Assembly (NCBI GenBank): GCA_964538665.1 | Contig: CAZIEB010000001.1 | Span: 31,670 to 95,669 of the forward strand | Length of the DNA stretch: 64,000 nt | From: JAPUDQ01 sp964538665 | Lineage (GTDB): Bacteria; Patescibacteriota; Saccharimonadia; Saccharimonadales; Saccharimonadaceae | Direction: 5' to 3' | Part shown: positions 42,050 through 50,896 of the stretch, in pieces | Position numbering within the stretch: the stretch's first letter is position 1 | How the letters are laid out: every line of letters starts with the position of its first letter | Position numbers and translations under genes: made by a program | Notes under the pieces: model-generated | The model's database searches: none | Told to the model about the DNA's origin: nothing | What the model saw: the letters and a program-made list of their open reading frames with translations, nothing else

Positions 42050-42190
42050 ATGTCCACCATGACAAAGCGACAAGCAGAAACAAAATTAGCAACTATTATC
42101 ACCCAATCTTGGAATCGTGCCCGATCGACGGCTGAGCTCCGTGCACTCATCGAACGACGTGAGCTCGCGCTCGCTGATGCTGAATGGTAA
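42050..42190 (+). CDS. Small helical protein, 46 residues
   Basis: ATG 42050 (or in-frame ATG 42059) to TAA 42188-42190. Begins MSTMTKRQAETKLATIITQS and continues WNRARSTAELRALIERRELA, a charged amphipathic helix with a short acidic end. It has a perfect promoter and a weak AGGA site. No family was recognised; the helical, Arg/Glu-rich pattern could be a small regulator. Confidence 0.5.
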   Translation: MSTMTKRQAETKLATIITQSWNRARSTAELRALIERRELALADAEW

Positions 42191-42231
42191 TCACGACGCG
42201 CAATACGCTAGAAATTACACCTTATATCTGG

Positions 42232-42237
42232 TACAAT
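42232..42237 (+). promoter_or_regulatory. Extended -10 box for the RNA leader and tRNA
   Basis: TACAAT preceded by TGG. It gives a transcript from about 42244 into the structured leader and tRNA. Confidence 0.5.
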
Positions 42238-42247
42238 CATCCATGTT

Positions 42248-42346
42248 CTGTTTCCTGTTGCTAGGAAAAGAGCAGCCCAGCTTGTCCACTGAAAGTGGAT
42301 CGGCTTTGCCGACTGGGCGATGAGAAAAACCTTTGGTTTGTCTCAT
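42248..42346 (+). ncRNA. Unidentified structured RNA upstream of a tRNA
   Basis: Four helices in under 100 nt: TTTCCT/AGGAAA (42251-42268), then a three-way junction closed by GCCCAG (42275-42280) and CTGGGC (42313-42318) holding hairpins TCCACT/AGTGGA and TCGGC/GCCGA, then ATGAGA/TCTCAT with inner AAACC/GGTTT (42320-42346). Three nt later the tRNA starts. It is not a riboswitch or ribozyme class that I recognise. Confidence 0.6.
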
Positions 42347-42349
42347 TAC

Positions 42350-42426
42350 GGCACCATAGCTCAGCTGGTTAGAGCGCAGGACTCATAAGCCTGAGGTCGG
42401 TGGTTCGGGTCCACCTGGTGCTACCA
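42350..42426 (+). tRNA. tRNA with CAU anticodon (Ile2 or Met)
   Basis: Acceptor GGCACCA/TGGTGCT, D-arm AGCTCAGCTGGTTAGAGC, anticodon loop CTCATAA, T-arm GGTTCGGGTCC, encoded CCA. tilS, whose product makes lysidine in Ile2 (CAU), is 0.9 kb away, which makes Ile2 attractive but not proven. Confidence 0.9.
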
Positions 42427-42600
42427 AGACAATGCCCTCACGAAAGTGGGGGTATTGTCTTGGGAATAGTTGTACCGAAACCACCGACCGATAGGCGTAC
42501 GCATCCGTGGTGGCTGTGTACGCTATCAAAGCTTGGCCGAGCAAATAGGACTTGTCTGTTTGCGAGCAAAAATGCGGTGGTTCGGGTCCACCTGGTGCTA
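42398..42600. repeat. 26-bp direct repeat of the tRNA 3' half, plus an inverted copy
   Basis: The tRNA T-arm and acceptor end (42398-42423) recur exactly at 42575-42600, without the CCA. A degenerate inverted copy of the T-arm lies at about 42473-42494. Repeat of a tRNA 3' end is the usual footprint of site-specific integration, but no integrase is present. Confidence 0.7.
42424..42463 (+). terminator. Hairpin at the tRNA 3' end
   Basis: Starting with the tRNA CCA, CCAAGACAAT (42424-42433) pairs with ATTGTCTTGG (42454-42463), with inner CCC/GGG and CAC/GTG pairs around GAAA. Same foot sequence as the hairpins near 39026 and 39352. Confidence 0.6.
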
Positions 42601-42666
42601 TATGATACGTTGCCATAGGATGTGTCGACATTATCAATTGCATGAAGAGCATATATACTAACAGAG

Positions 42667-43341
42667 ATGACGAATATCTTTGCAGAAATTCTACGAATAG
42701 TTCACATAGTCGGCGCGGCTACGTGGCGTCGGCTTTTTGTGGCGTTTTTGGCGTTTGTGATACCACTCCTGTTGTTTGTACAGCTTGCGGATGAAGTTGG
42801 TGAGCAAGAAACATTGCGGTATGACGAGCAAGTGCTTCTCGCAATATACAGCCTCTCAAGTGATACACTCGATAGAATTATCGGTGCAACCACTGATCTA
42901 GGTTATACGTGGTGGGTTGGACTCGTCACGATTGTTGCCGTCTCTTTATGCGTCATGAGCCGCAACTACAAAAATGCATTGGTAGTGGTTGTTGGTGTGG
43001 TTGGCTCGGCGATTATCAATCTTTTACTCAAACTGTTTTTTCAACGCGACAGGCCAGAATTGTGGGAAAGACTTATCACCGAAAATAGCTATTCTTTTCC
43101 AAGTGGGCATGTGATGGCGTCAGCATCACTTGCGGCGGTAATTATCGTCATACTCTGGCCGACAAAGTGGCGATATTTTGCACTGGCAATCGGCTCGGTG
43201 TACGTGATGTACATTGGGTTTACTCGGATGTATTTGGGGGTTCATTATCCTACTGACATTATCGCGGGATGGCTTGTCGCGACATCGTGGGTCGCGATTA
43301 CGACCATTATCGTTAAAAAACTGTATCGCCGGCAGACATGA
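42667..43341 (+). CDS. PAP2-family membrane phosphatase
   Basis: 224 residues, about six membrane helices. The three phosphatase motifs are complete: KLFFQRDRPE, SFPSGHVM and TRMYLGVHYPTDIIAGW. Such enzymes dephosphorylate lipid carriers (for example undecaprenyl diphosphate) or phosphatidic acid at the outer face, so it may recycle the peptidoglycan carrier. TATACT (42654-42659) ends 7 nt before the ATG. It overlaps tilS by ATGA. Confidence 0.9.
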   Translation: MTNIFAEILRIVHIVGAATWRRLFVAFLAFVIPLLLFVQLADEVGEQETLRYDEQVLLAIYSLSSDTLDRIIGATTDLGYTWWVGLVTIVAVSLCVMSRNYKNALVVVVGVVGSAIINLLLKLFFQRDRPELWERLITENSYSFPSGHVMASASLAAVIIVILWPTKWRYFALAIGSVYVMYIGFTRMYLGVHYPTDIIAGWLVATSWVAITTIIVKKLYRRQT

Positions 43342-44186
43342 AGTCGATAGTTGCAGTATCTGGTGGTATTGATTCGGTAGTTTTGCTCGATATGCTCAGC
43401 ACCAAATCTCACGAATGTATCGTGGCGCATGTCGATCACGGTATGAGAGAAGAAAGTGCTGATGATGCTGCGTTTGTGGCACGACTTGCCGAGTCGTATG
43501 GATGCCAGTACGAGTCCACGAAGCTTGAGCTAGGTCCAGGTGCATCTGAAGACGTGGCACGCACGGCACGCTACGAGTGGCTAGAGGAGGTTCGTCAACG
43601 GCACGGAGCTGACGCAATCGTGACCGCGCATCATCAAGATGACGTCATCGAGACGATCATCATAAATCTAATCCGGGGAACTGGCTGGAGAGGTGTGTGT
43701 TCACTGCGAAGTACACCGACGAGGTTACGACCTCTCCTTGAGACAAGTCGACAACAAATCGTCGGCTATGCAATCGAGCACGAGCTACAATGGCGTGACG
43801 ACACGTCAAATGACGATGTTCGCTATCTGCGGAATTATATTCGACACGGTATCGCAAGTCGTCTCAGCGCAGAGCAGCGCAGTAGACTAATTGGGCTATA
43901 CAACGACCAAGTGCGACTGGCTGCAGAAATAGATCAAGAAGTAGAGAATCTGCTGCCACAGCTACGCACACACGATGGGTATAGCCGCTATGCGTTAATC
44001 ATGATGCCGAGGGGGGCGTTTGACGAGTGCCTGATGGGAATAGTTGGCCAGCGGCTAGAGAAAAAAATCTGCAATCAAATCCGGCATTTTGTCTGTACTG
44101 GACGTATCAATGCGCAGTATAGTTGGAATGTGTTTCAATTTCGCGTCAGCAAGCGTTATCTGATTGTGTCGACTCCTGACATCTGA
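43338..44186 (+). CDS. tilS: tRNA(Ile)-lysidine synthetase
   Basis: 282 residues. PP-loop SGGIDSVVLLDML at the N-terminus, VDHGMREES, and TAHHQDDVIETIIINLIRGTGWRG typical of TilS; the C-terminal domains of longer TilS are reduced. It changes C34 of tRNA-Ile2 (CAU) to lysidine so that it reads AUA. Overlaps the PAP2 gene by 4 nt. Candidate substrate tRNAs with CAU are in this window. Confidence 0.92.
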   Translation: MKSIVAVSGGIDSVVLLDMLSTKSHECIVAHVDHGMREESADDAAFVARLAESYGCQYESTKLELGPGASEDVARTARYEWLEEVRQRHGADAIVTAHHQDDVIETIIINLIRGTGWRGVCSLRSTPTRLRPLLETSRQQIVGYAIEHELQWRDDTSNDDVRYLRNYIRHGIASRLSAEQRSRLIGLYNDQVRLAAEIDQEVENLLPQLRTHDGYSRYALIMMPRGAFDECLMGIVGQRLEKKICNQIRHFVCTGRINAQYSWNVFQFRVSKRYLIVSTPDI

Positions 44187-44229
44187 TACCATAGTAAGAA
44201 GTTAATACCACTGTAAAAGGATACATTTC

Positions 44230-46095
44230 ATGGCTTTGAAGCGCCCAAAACAACCTCCAAAAAAAACTGGCATCGCACGAACAATCTTATTTTGGGCGAC
44301 GCTACTGTTTTTTGGCTTGTTTCTATACTCAATTTTTGCGCAGCCAACCTCTATACCCGAAACACCGGCTTCGGAAGTCTTTTCTCGCGCCAACAATGGT
44401 GAGATAGAAAAGCTCATCGTCGAAGGGCGTGATGTTTTCGTGGTCGGCAAGGATGACACAGATACCACAAACGCACGAGAGAGAACGCTTATCGGGGAAG
44501 GCTCGATCTTCGAACAGGGCCTAGAAGAAGGCAAGACCGTCGTGCAGTTCAAAAAACCATCTGAGACCGGCACAACCTTCATGAATCTTCTGAGCATATT
44601 GCTACCGGTGCTACTCATCGGTGGGCTGTTCTTGTTTATGTTTCGACAGGCCCAGGGCCAGAGCAACCAAGCAATGGGATTTGGCAAGTCGCGAGCAAAG
44701 CTCTATGGAAGCGACAAGCAAAAAGTCACGTTCAATGATATTGCGGGAGCAGACGAATCCAAGGAAGACCTTGTCGAGGTAGTTGATTTTCTTAAACATC
44801 CGAAGAAATTTGCGGATGTCAAAGCTAAGATTCCAAAAGGCGTACTGCTGGTCGGGCCTCCGGGTACCGGTAAGACCATGCTGGCGCGTGCGGTTGCCGG
44901 TGAAGCAGGTGTGCCGTTCTTTAGTATCTCCGGGTCTGAGTTTGTGGAGATGTTTGTGGGTGTCGGTGCAAGTCGCGTGAGAGATTTGTTTGAAAAAGCC
45001 AAAAAGAATGCGCCATGTATCATCTTTATCGACGAAATTGATGCAGTTGGACGTCGTCGAGGTAGCGGTATGGGCGGTGGTCATGACGAGCGCGAACAAA
45101 CGCTCAACCAAATACTTGTTGAGATGGATGGGTTTGAGACCGGCACCAATGTCATTGTGCTTGCTGCGACCAACCGTGCTGATGTGCTTGACCCTGCGCT
45201 ACTGCGACCAGGACGTTTTGATCGCCGAGTCAATATCGGCTTGCCAGACAGAAAAGATCGCGAAGCAATCCTCGATATCCACTTCAAAGAAAAACCAGTC
45301 GATGGCAGTGTCAATATCAAAGCATTGGCCGCTAAGACGGCAGGTAGTTCGGGCGCAGATCTTGCAAATATCGTCAACGAAGCTGCAATCAAAGCTGCTC
45401 GCGGAAATCGAAAAGTGATTACAAACGCCGATGTGACTGAAGCATTTGAAAAAGTTGCAATTGGGCCAGAACGAAAAGCCAAAGTCATGACTGATGCTGA
45501 TAAAAAACTCACGGCATACCATGAGGCGGGCCACGCAATTGTCGGACATGTCATGCCTGATAGTGATCCAGTGCACAAAGTTACTATCATACCGCGAGGC
45601 GGTACAGGTGGCGTGACGTGGTTTTTGCCTCCCGAAGACAGAATCTATACAAGTGTCATCGAATTTAAAGATGTGCTTGCGCGAGCACTCGGCGGTAGGG
45701 TAGCTGAAAAAGTCGTATTTGGTGAAGATCGAATTACGACTGGTGCAGGATCAGACCTTCGCAAAGCAACCGAAATCGCCAGAGACATGGTTATCGAACA
45801 AGGTATGGGCGAAGGGCTCCGCGACCAGGTATTCCACGAAGACGGCGGCGGCATGATGTTTGACCGTATGGTACGAGACCGTCCGTATAGTGATGACACT
45901 GCCAAACTGATCGATGATGAAGTCGAAAAACTCATCCGAGAAGCGGCTCGTCGGGCCGAAGCAGTGATCACGCACAACCGAAAAGCCCTCGATGTACTCG
46001 CAGAAGCGCTGCTGAAGGAAGAGACCATAGAAGAAGAACGAGTCAAGGAGCTCTTAGCCGGCGCAAAACTGCCAAGTGCTGCCGCGCTGTACTAA
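44230..46095 (+). CDS. ftsH: ATP-dependent membrane protease FtsH
   Basis: 621 residues: two membrane helices (about 17-37 and 118-138), AAA+ module with Walker A GPPGTGKTMLARA, Walker B CIIFIDEIDAVG and second-region ATNRADVLDPALLRPGRFD, then a zinc protease with HEAGH (in AYHEAGHAIVG) and a distal Asp. It degrades misfolded membrane and short-lived soluble proteins. Length is standard. AAAAGGA is near the start. Confidence 0.97.
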   Translation: MALKRPKQPPKKTGIARTILFWATLLFFGLFLYSIFAQPTSIPETPASEVFSRANNGEIEKLIVEGRDVFVVGKDDTDTTNARERTLIGEGSIFEQGLEEGKTVVQFKKPSETGTTFMNLLSILLPVLLIGGLFLFMFRQAQGQSNQAMGFGKSRAKLYGSDKQKVTFNDIAGADESKEDLVEVVDFLKHPKKFADVKAKIPKGVLLVGPPGTGKTMLARAVAGEAGVPFFSISGSEFVEMFVGVGASRVRDLFEKAKKNAPCIIFIDEIDAVGRRRGSGMGGGHDEREQTLNQILVEMDGFETGTNVIVLAATNRADVLDPALLRPGRFDRRVNIGLPDRKDREAILDIHFKEKPVDGSVNIKALAAKTAGSSGADLANIVNEAAIKAARGNRKVITNADVTEAFEKVAIGPERKAKVMTDADKKLTAYHEAGHAIVGHVMPDSDPVHKVTIIPRGGTGGVTWFLPPEDRIYTSVIEFKDVLARALGGRVAEKVVFGEDRITTGAGSDLRKATEIARDMVIEQGMGEGLRDQVFHEDGGGMMFDRMVRDRPYSDDTAKLIDDEVEKLIREAARRAEAVITHNRKALDVLAEALLKEETIEEERVKELLAGAKLPSAAALY

Positions 46096-46101
46096 TCCAT
46101 A

Positions 46102-47727
46102 ATGGGCAAAGTACGAAACGTCCTCAACCGAGCAAACTTACGGCTGCCGCTAAAAATGGCAGCCGCGCTGCTAGCAGGGTCGACGTTGCTTGCGAGTTTG
46201 CTGGGGCTGTTTCGGGATCGTCTGCTCAATAGTACCTATAGCAATTATCCAGTCGGACTTGATGCGTACACGGTCGCATTTATTATTCCTGACTTCATGT
46301 TTTTTGTGCTGACAAGTGGCGCATTGAGCGTGACGTTTATCCCTGTCTTCAATGAGCGTTTGCAAGCAGGAAACAAATGGTCCGCTTGGCGTCTGAGCTA
46401 TAGCATGATTAATTTTATGGCTGTCGTGACGCTCGTAGCCAGTGTGCTCATCATAATTTTTGCTGATCTCTTGGTGCGTGTGCTGTGGCCGGGTCTGAGT
46501 GAATCCGGTCAGGGGTTGGCAACGAGCATGATGCGAGTCATTGCCGTCAACCCGTTTATTTTTGCGGTGGCAAGTGTGCTCGCGAGTATGCAACAAGCTA
46601 TCGGTCGGTTTACGTTTTTTGCATTAGCACCGCTCATTTACAACTTTGGTATCATCATCGGTATTACTCAGTTTAGTGAAGGCATCACGATATTTGGCGT
46701 CGAAGTGTTTGAGGGTGGCATCATGGGTGTTGCGTTGGGTGTGGTATTTGGAAGTATCCTGCAGCTCATTGTCAGTTCGTTTGGACTCATCGGAATGGGC
46801 TTTGAGTACGAATTCAAAATCGCCTGGCGAAACAAAGGGTTCCGTCGTGTGCTTGATCTGCTGCCAGCACGATCACTCGACCAGGGGATTGATTATGTCA
46901 ACACTATCGTTGAGACGAGCCTTGCGTCGCGGCTGGTAGAAGGTATGGTCCGTAATTATCAGCAGGCGTTGACGCTCCACATGGTGCCAATCAATCTCAT
47001 CGGTGTTGCGATTAGCACCGCGGCGTTTCCACAAATGACCGAACGATTGAGCCAAGGACGGCCTGATCTATTTCGAAAAGAGCTGCAGACGGTCCTAAGA
47101 GTTATTATTTGGCTTGCGTTACCGACTGCCGTGATAACGTATTTTAGTCGTGGGTACCTGGCGAACTTTTTGTTCAATGGAGGAAATCCAATCGTTGCAT
47201 CGACACTCGGTATTTTGTCTGTTGCGATCCTGTTTCGATCAATCTATCACATAGCCTCTCGAGCGTTTTATGCGCAGCAGGATACTCGAACGCCGCTCTA
47301 CATCTCGATTGTAACGATTGGACTCAACATTATTCTTGCCGTGATGTTTACCTTGTATTTCGGCTGGGGTATTAGTGGTCTCGCGATTGCGCAGGCAATT
47401 ATCTCGGTGTTTGAAGTTTCGCTGCTGTTTGCAATCATGACCGGTCGTATCAAGGGCTTGTTTGACGACGTCTTCATACGGGCAGTATCGAAGATGGGTA
47501 TAGCCGCTGCCGCAACGGGTGTCGTGACCTACAACGCCGTGAAATGGTTTGAGCTGACTATCGCTGATCAGAGTTTTGCGGCGACATTTCCGAAGTTTGC
47601 CATCATTACAATCATAGGTCTTACGTCGTATGTGATATTTTGCCGAATCGCCAGGCTTCCTGAAGCAATTGAGTTGATAAATAGGGTCAAAAGAGTATTG
47701 TTTACGCAGTTCAAGGGACAGGTATGA
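46102..47727 (+). CDS. murJ: Lipid II flippase MurJ
   Basis: 541 residues with about 14 membrane helices. The MurJ/MviN signature occurs in the first helices (TLLASLLGLFRDRLL, DAYTVAFIIPDFMFF) and NPFIFAVASVLASMQQAIGRF further on. It moves lipid-linked peptidoglycan precursors across the membrane and matches MurC and PBP1A in this window. It lies 6 nt after ftsH and overlaps lepA by ATGA. Confidence 0.94.
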   Translation: MGKVRNVLNRANLRLPLKMAAALLAGSTLLASLLGLFRDRLLNSTYSNYPVGLDAYTVAFIIPDFMFFVLTSGALSVTFIPVFNERLQAGNKWSAWRLSYSMINFMAVVTLVASVLIIIFADLLVRVLWPGLSESGQGLATSMMRVIAVNPFIFAVASVLASMQQAIGRFTFFALAPLIYNFGIIIGITQFSEGITIFGVEVFEGGIMGVALGVVFGSILQLIVSSFGLIGMGFEYEFKIAWRNKGFRRVLDLLPARSLDQGIDYVNTIVETSLASRLVEGMVRNYQQALTLHMVPINLIGVAISTAAFPQMTERLSQGRPDLFRKELQTVLRVIIWLALPTAVITYFSRGYLANFLFNGGNPIVASTLGILSVAILFRSIYHIASRAFYAQQDTRTPLYISIVTIGLNIILAVMFTLYFGWGISGLAIAQAIISVFEVSLLFAIMTGRIKGLFDDVFIRAVSKMGIAAAATGVVTYNAVKWFELTIADQSFAATFPKFAIITIIGLTSYVIFCRIARLPEAIELINRVKRVLFTQFKGQV

Positions 47728-49496
47728 ACCCAATTCGAAATTTTTGTATCATTGCGCATATTGATCATGGCAAGAGCACACTTGCCGATAGAATGCTTGA
47801 AATCACGGGCACAGTACAGACTCGCGATATGAAATCACAACTGCTCGATAGCATGGAGCTAGAGCGAGAAAAGGGAATTACCATCAAGTTGGCGCCGGTA
47901 CGGATGCAGTATCGCGGCCATGATTTGAACCTAATAGACACGCCAGGACATGTTGATTTTAGTTATGAAGTGAGCCGTAGTCTCCAGGCGTGCGAAGGTG
48001 CGGTGTTGGTGGTCGATGCGAGCCAAGGTATCCAAGCTCAGACACTCGCAAACGTGTATTTGGCGATGGAGGCTGATCTGCGTATCATACCTGTGCTCAA
48101 CAAAATTGATTTGCCGGCGAGCGATGTGCCGAGAGTAAGCGCAGAAGTCATCAATCTTTTGGGTTGCCAAGACAGTGACATCATAAAAATAAGCGCCAAG
48201 ACCGGTCAAGGTGTCGAAGACGTCTTGGGTGCAGTGATAGAGCGAATTCCCGAGCCTAGGGGCAAGTCATCGGACGCAACTCGAGCACTGATATTCGATA
48301 GTTATTACGATGATTATCGTGGGGTGATATTGTATACGCGCGTGGTCGATGGGGCAATCCGCAAAGGTGACTCGCTCGAGATGATGGCGACCGGGGCGTA
48401 CGGCATAGCGCTCGAAGTTGGACATCTGAGTCCTGTCATGACGGCTGATGCCGCAATCGATACCGGAGAAATCGGCTATATCGTAACCAACCTCAAGACA
48501 ACCCGCGATGCCAGGGTCGGAGATACGATAACGATTCACACGCGGCGCGCTAGCTCGCCATTGCCTGGCTACAAGTTAGTAAAACCTTTTGTCTACGCGG
48601 GGTTTTTTCCAGTAAGCAACGAAGACTACCAGGACCTCAAAGACGCTATCGAAAAATTGTCGCTGAGTGACTCGGCACTCCAATATGAGCCAGAAAACTC
48701 ACCAGTGCTTGGATTTGGCGTCAGAATTGGATTCTTGGGACTTTTACACATGGATATCATTCGCGAGCGATTGGAGCGCGAGTACAATCTCGATCTGGTT
48801 GTGACCAACCCATCGACCGACTATGAAGTGATTATGACCAATGGTGATCAGCTTGATATCAAAAGCGCGAGTGATCTACCGGATGTAAGTAAAATAGCTG
48901 AGATAAGAGAGCCGTGGATACGGGGAGAAATAGTTGTGCCTCAAGATTATGTCGGGGGCGTCATTCAGCTTATTGTTGCCAAGCGCGGCTTGCAGCAAAA
49001 TATTAGCTATATTGACCAACGCGCATTGGTAAGTTTTCAGGCGCCGCTTGCAAATCTGCTGACTGACTTCTATGATCAGCTCAAAAGCGTGACTAGCGGC
49101 TATGGCTCATTCAATTACGAGCTGGATGGATATCGGGCCGAGGATTTGGTACGAGTTGATTTCTACGTTGCAGGTGAGATTGTCGATGCACTGAGCGTCA
49201 TGACGCATCGCTCTGAAGCGCAGACACTTGGTCGTGAGACGACGAAGAAACTCAAAGACATTATCCCTCGCCAGAACTTTCAGGTGGCCTTGCAAGCAGC
49301 GATTGGGGCACGGTTTATCGCACGCGAAGACCTGTCAGCATATCGAAAAGATGTCACGACTGGGCTCTACGGAGGCGATGTATCACGGAAGAAAAAAGTC
49401 CTTGCCAAACAAGCAAAGGGCAAAAAGCGCATGAAACGATTTGGCAAGGTTGATATACCTGCCGATGCATTTACGGTGATGCTCAAACGTGACTAA
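47724..49496 (+). CDS. lepA: Elongation factor 4
   Basis: 590 residues. GTPase motifs AHIDHGKST, DTPGHVDF and NKIDLP; EF-G-like domains; C-terminal domain ending with the LepA-type basic segment QAKGKKRMKRFGKVDIP. It back-translocates or rescues stalled ribosomes at the membrane. Overlaps murJ by 4 nt. Full length. Confidence 0.96.
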   Translation: MNPIRNFCIIAHIDHGKSTLADRMLEITGTVQTRDMKSQLLDSMELEREKGITIKLAPVRMQYRGHDLNLIDTPGHVDFSYEVSRSLQACEGAVLVVDASQGIQAQTLANVYLAMEADLRIIPVLNKIDLPASDVPRVSAEVINLLGCQDSDIIKISAKTGQGVEDVLGAVIERIPEPRGKSSDATRALIFDSYYDDYRGVILYTRVVDGAIRKGDSLEMMATGAYGIALEVGHLSPVMTADAAIDTGEIGYIVTNLKTTRDARVGDTITIHTRRASSPLPGYKLVKPFVYAGFFPVSNEDYQDLKDAIEKLSLSDSALQYEPENSPVLGFGVRIGFLGLLHMDIIRERLEREYNLDLVVTNPSTDYEVIMTNGDQLDIKSASDLPDVSKIAEIREPWIRGEIVVPQDYVGGVIQLIVAKRGLQQNISYIDQRALVSFQAPLANLLTDFYDQLKSVTSGYGSFNYELDGYRAEDLVRVDFYVAGEIVDALSVMTHRSEAQTLGRETTKKLKDIIPRQNFQVALQAAIGARFIAREDLSAYRKDVTTGLYGGDVSRKKKVLAKQAKGKKRMKRFGKVDIPADAFTVMLKRD

Positions 49497-49513
49497 TCAA
49501 GGTAGACTGCTGT

Positions 49514-50122
49514 CTACTTTGCTGCAAGTTCATTGAGGCGAGAGATGATCTGTCGATGTACTTCTTCGGGGGTTCCAGTGCCGTCAATACGAATAAGTAA
49601 TCCTAATTTTTCATACGTTTCAATCACCGGAATAGTTTTTTCACGGTATTCTTCAAGACGATGTTCGAGTACACCAGGGCTATCGTCTTGGCGCCCACTT
49701 CTGTCGGTGTGCTCAGAAATTGCCTGCCATCGTTCACGGACATAATCTTCAGGAATATCTAAATAGATTACCGCGCGTAGTGGGTGGGCAGAGGCTTCGA
49801 GGGCTCGCATGACACCCTGTTCTTCGCCAATCCAACGACCGACTGAGCTGAGGATGAGTGGCTTGCCGCGGAATTCTTCTTTTGATAGGTATGGCAGCAC
49901 AATATTAACGTAATCATCACTAGGGACGAGCCCGCCTTCGTACATAATCTTAGCTACATGCTCGGGTATGTGACTATTACGGAGAATCTCTCCACCGCTT
50001 AGTACTACGCCGCCTACTAAATCTACTAATAGTTTTCCTTGAGTGTCTTTGCCGGCGAATGGTCTTCCAAATATATTGATAGAGCCAGCGCCGAGCCATT
50101 GCTTGATGTGTTCTATATCCAT
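49514..50122 (-). CDS. adk: Adenylate kinase-like nucleoside monophosphate kinase
   Basis: 202 residues from ATG 50122; TATACT (50129-50134, minus) ends 6 nt before it. P-loop FGRPFAGKDTQGK (variant of GxPGxGKGT), SGGEILR (usual SxGDxLR), and the C-terminal GRQDDSPGVLEHRLEEYREKT, which matches the RxDD...RL.eY...T motif. The LID is short with no zinc Cys. It balances AMP, ADP and ATP. The variant P-loop leaves other NMP kinases possible. The promoter abuts a CIRCE element. Confidence 0.85.
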   Translation of the reverse strand: MDIEHIKQWLGAGSINIFGRPFAGKDTQGKLLVDLVGGVVLSGGEILRNSHIPEHVAKIMYEGGLVPSDDYVNIVLPYLSKEEFRGKPLILSSVGRWIGEEQGVMRALEASAHPLRAVIYLDIPEDYVRERWQAISEHTDRSGRQDDSPGVLEHRLEEYREKTIPVIETYEKLGLLIRIDGTGTPEEVHRQIISRLNELAAK

Positions 50123-50138
50123 GTCACCAGTATACCAC

Positions 50139-50165
50139 TTGGCACTCATTGACTTAGAGTGCCAA
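50139..50165. promoter_or_regulatory. CIRCE operator between adk and hrcA
   Basis: TTGGCACTC, 9 nt, GAGTGCCAA: perfect inverted repeat for HrcA. The hrcA -35 TTGACT (50149-50154) lies in its spacer, and the divergent adk -10 box is 5 bp from its left end. Confidence 0.95.
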
Positions 50166-50185
50166 AATACGGTATACTTTCCACT

Positions 50186-50896
50186 ATGACGGAACGCCAA
50201 GCAAAATTACTCAATGCTATCGTCGAGCAATATGCCGAAGTTGCTGCACCGGTGGGGAGCATCACGCTCGCGAAGCTGTTTGGCGTGTCGAGCGCAACAA
50301 TTCGTAGTGATATGGCTGCACTTGAGACCGCTGGATATATCACGCATCCGCATACGAGCGCCGGCAGAATTCCGACCGACAGAGGCTATCGTTTCTATGT
50401 CAATCAGATAAGTGAAATCGATTTTCAGGGTGCCCCAAGCTTTGAGCGAGGCGCACGAGCGATAGATGCTAGGGTCGCCACGCACGGCGACAAAACCGAT
50501 AGGGCAATTCGTAGTGCTGTCGATAGTCTCGTCGAGCTTACGCACAACCTAGGCCTCGCGACCATCGGTGATCAATTGTATATGAGCGGTATGGCAAACC
50601 TCTTCGCGCAGCCAGAGTTTGTCGCGAGTAGCCAAAACGTACAGCGTGTCGCGCAACTGCTCGACAACCTCGAGCCGTGGTTGCGTGAAGCATCGCCAAA
50701 CGAGCCACTAAATGTCTATATCGGTGCCGAAAATCCAGTGGGAAAAAGCAGTGAAGCCAGTCTGATAATAAGCCGTTTCCGTTCACCATACAGCGACAGG
50801 AGCTATATTGGCGTACTCGGGCCTACACGCCAAGATTATGCACGGGTCATGCGCCTCGTGCGTCACACAGGAGCAATGTTAGAGGAGGTATTATAA
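50186..50896 (+). CDS. hrcA: Heat-inducible repressor HrcA (short form)
   Basis: 236 residues from ATG 50186, 7 nt after TATACT (50173-50178); an upstream in-frame start at 50159 lies inside the CIRCE operator and is rejected. N-terminal winged helix LLNAIVEQYAEVAAPVGSIT and SSATIRSDMAALETAGYITH, then TSAGRIPTDRGYRFYVNQI, all HrcA hallmarks. Usual length is about 340, so the GAF-like and insertion regions are reduced. It represses CIRCE genes and is normally helped by GroEL; here it controls hrcA-grpE, dnaK and dnaJ. Confidence 0.93.
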   Translation: MTERQAKLLNAIVEQYAEVAAPVGSITLAKLFGVSSATIRSDMAALETAGYITHPHTSAGRIPTDRGYRFYVNQISEIDFQGAPSFERGARAIDARVATHGDKTDRAIRSAVDSLVELTHNLGLATIGDQLYMSGMANLFAQPEFVASSQNVQRVAQLLDNLEPWLREASPNEPLNVYIGAENPVGKSSEASLIISRFRSPYSDRSYIGVLGPTRQDYARVMRLVRHTGAMLEEVL

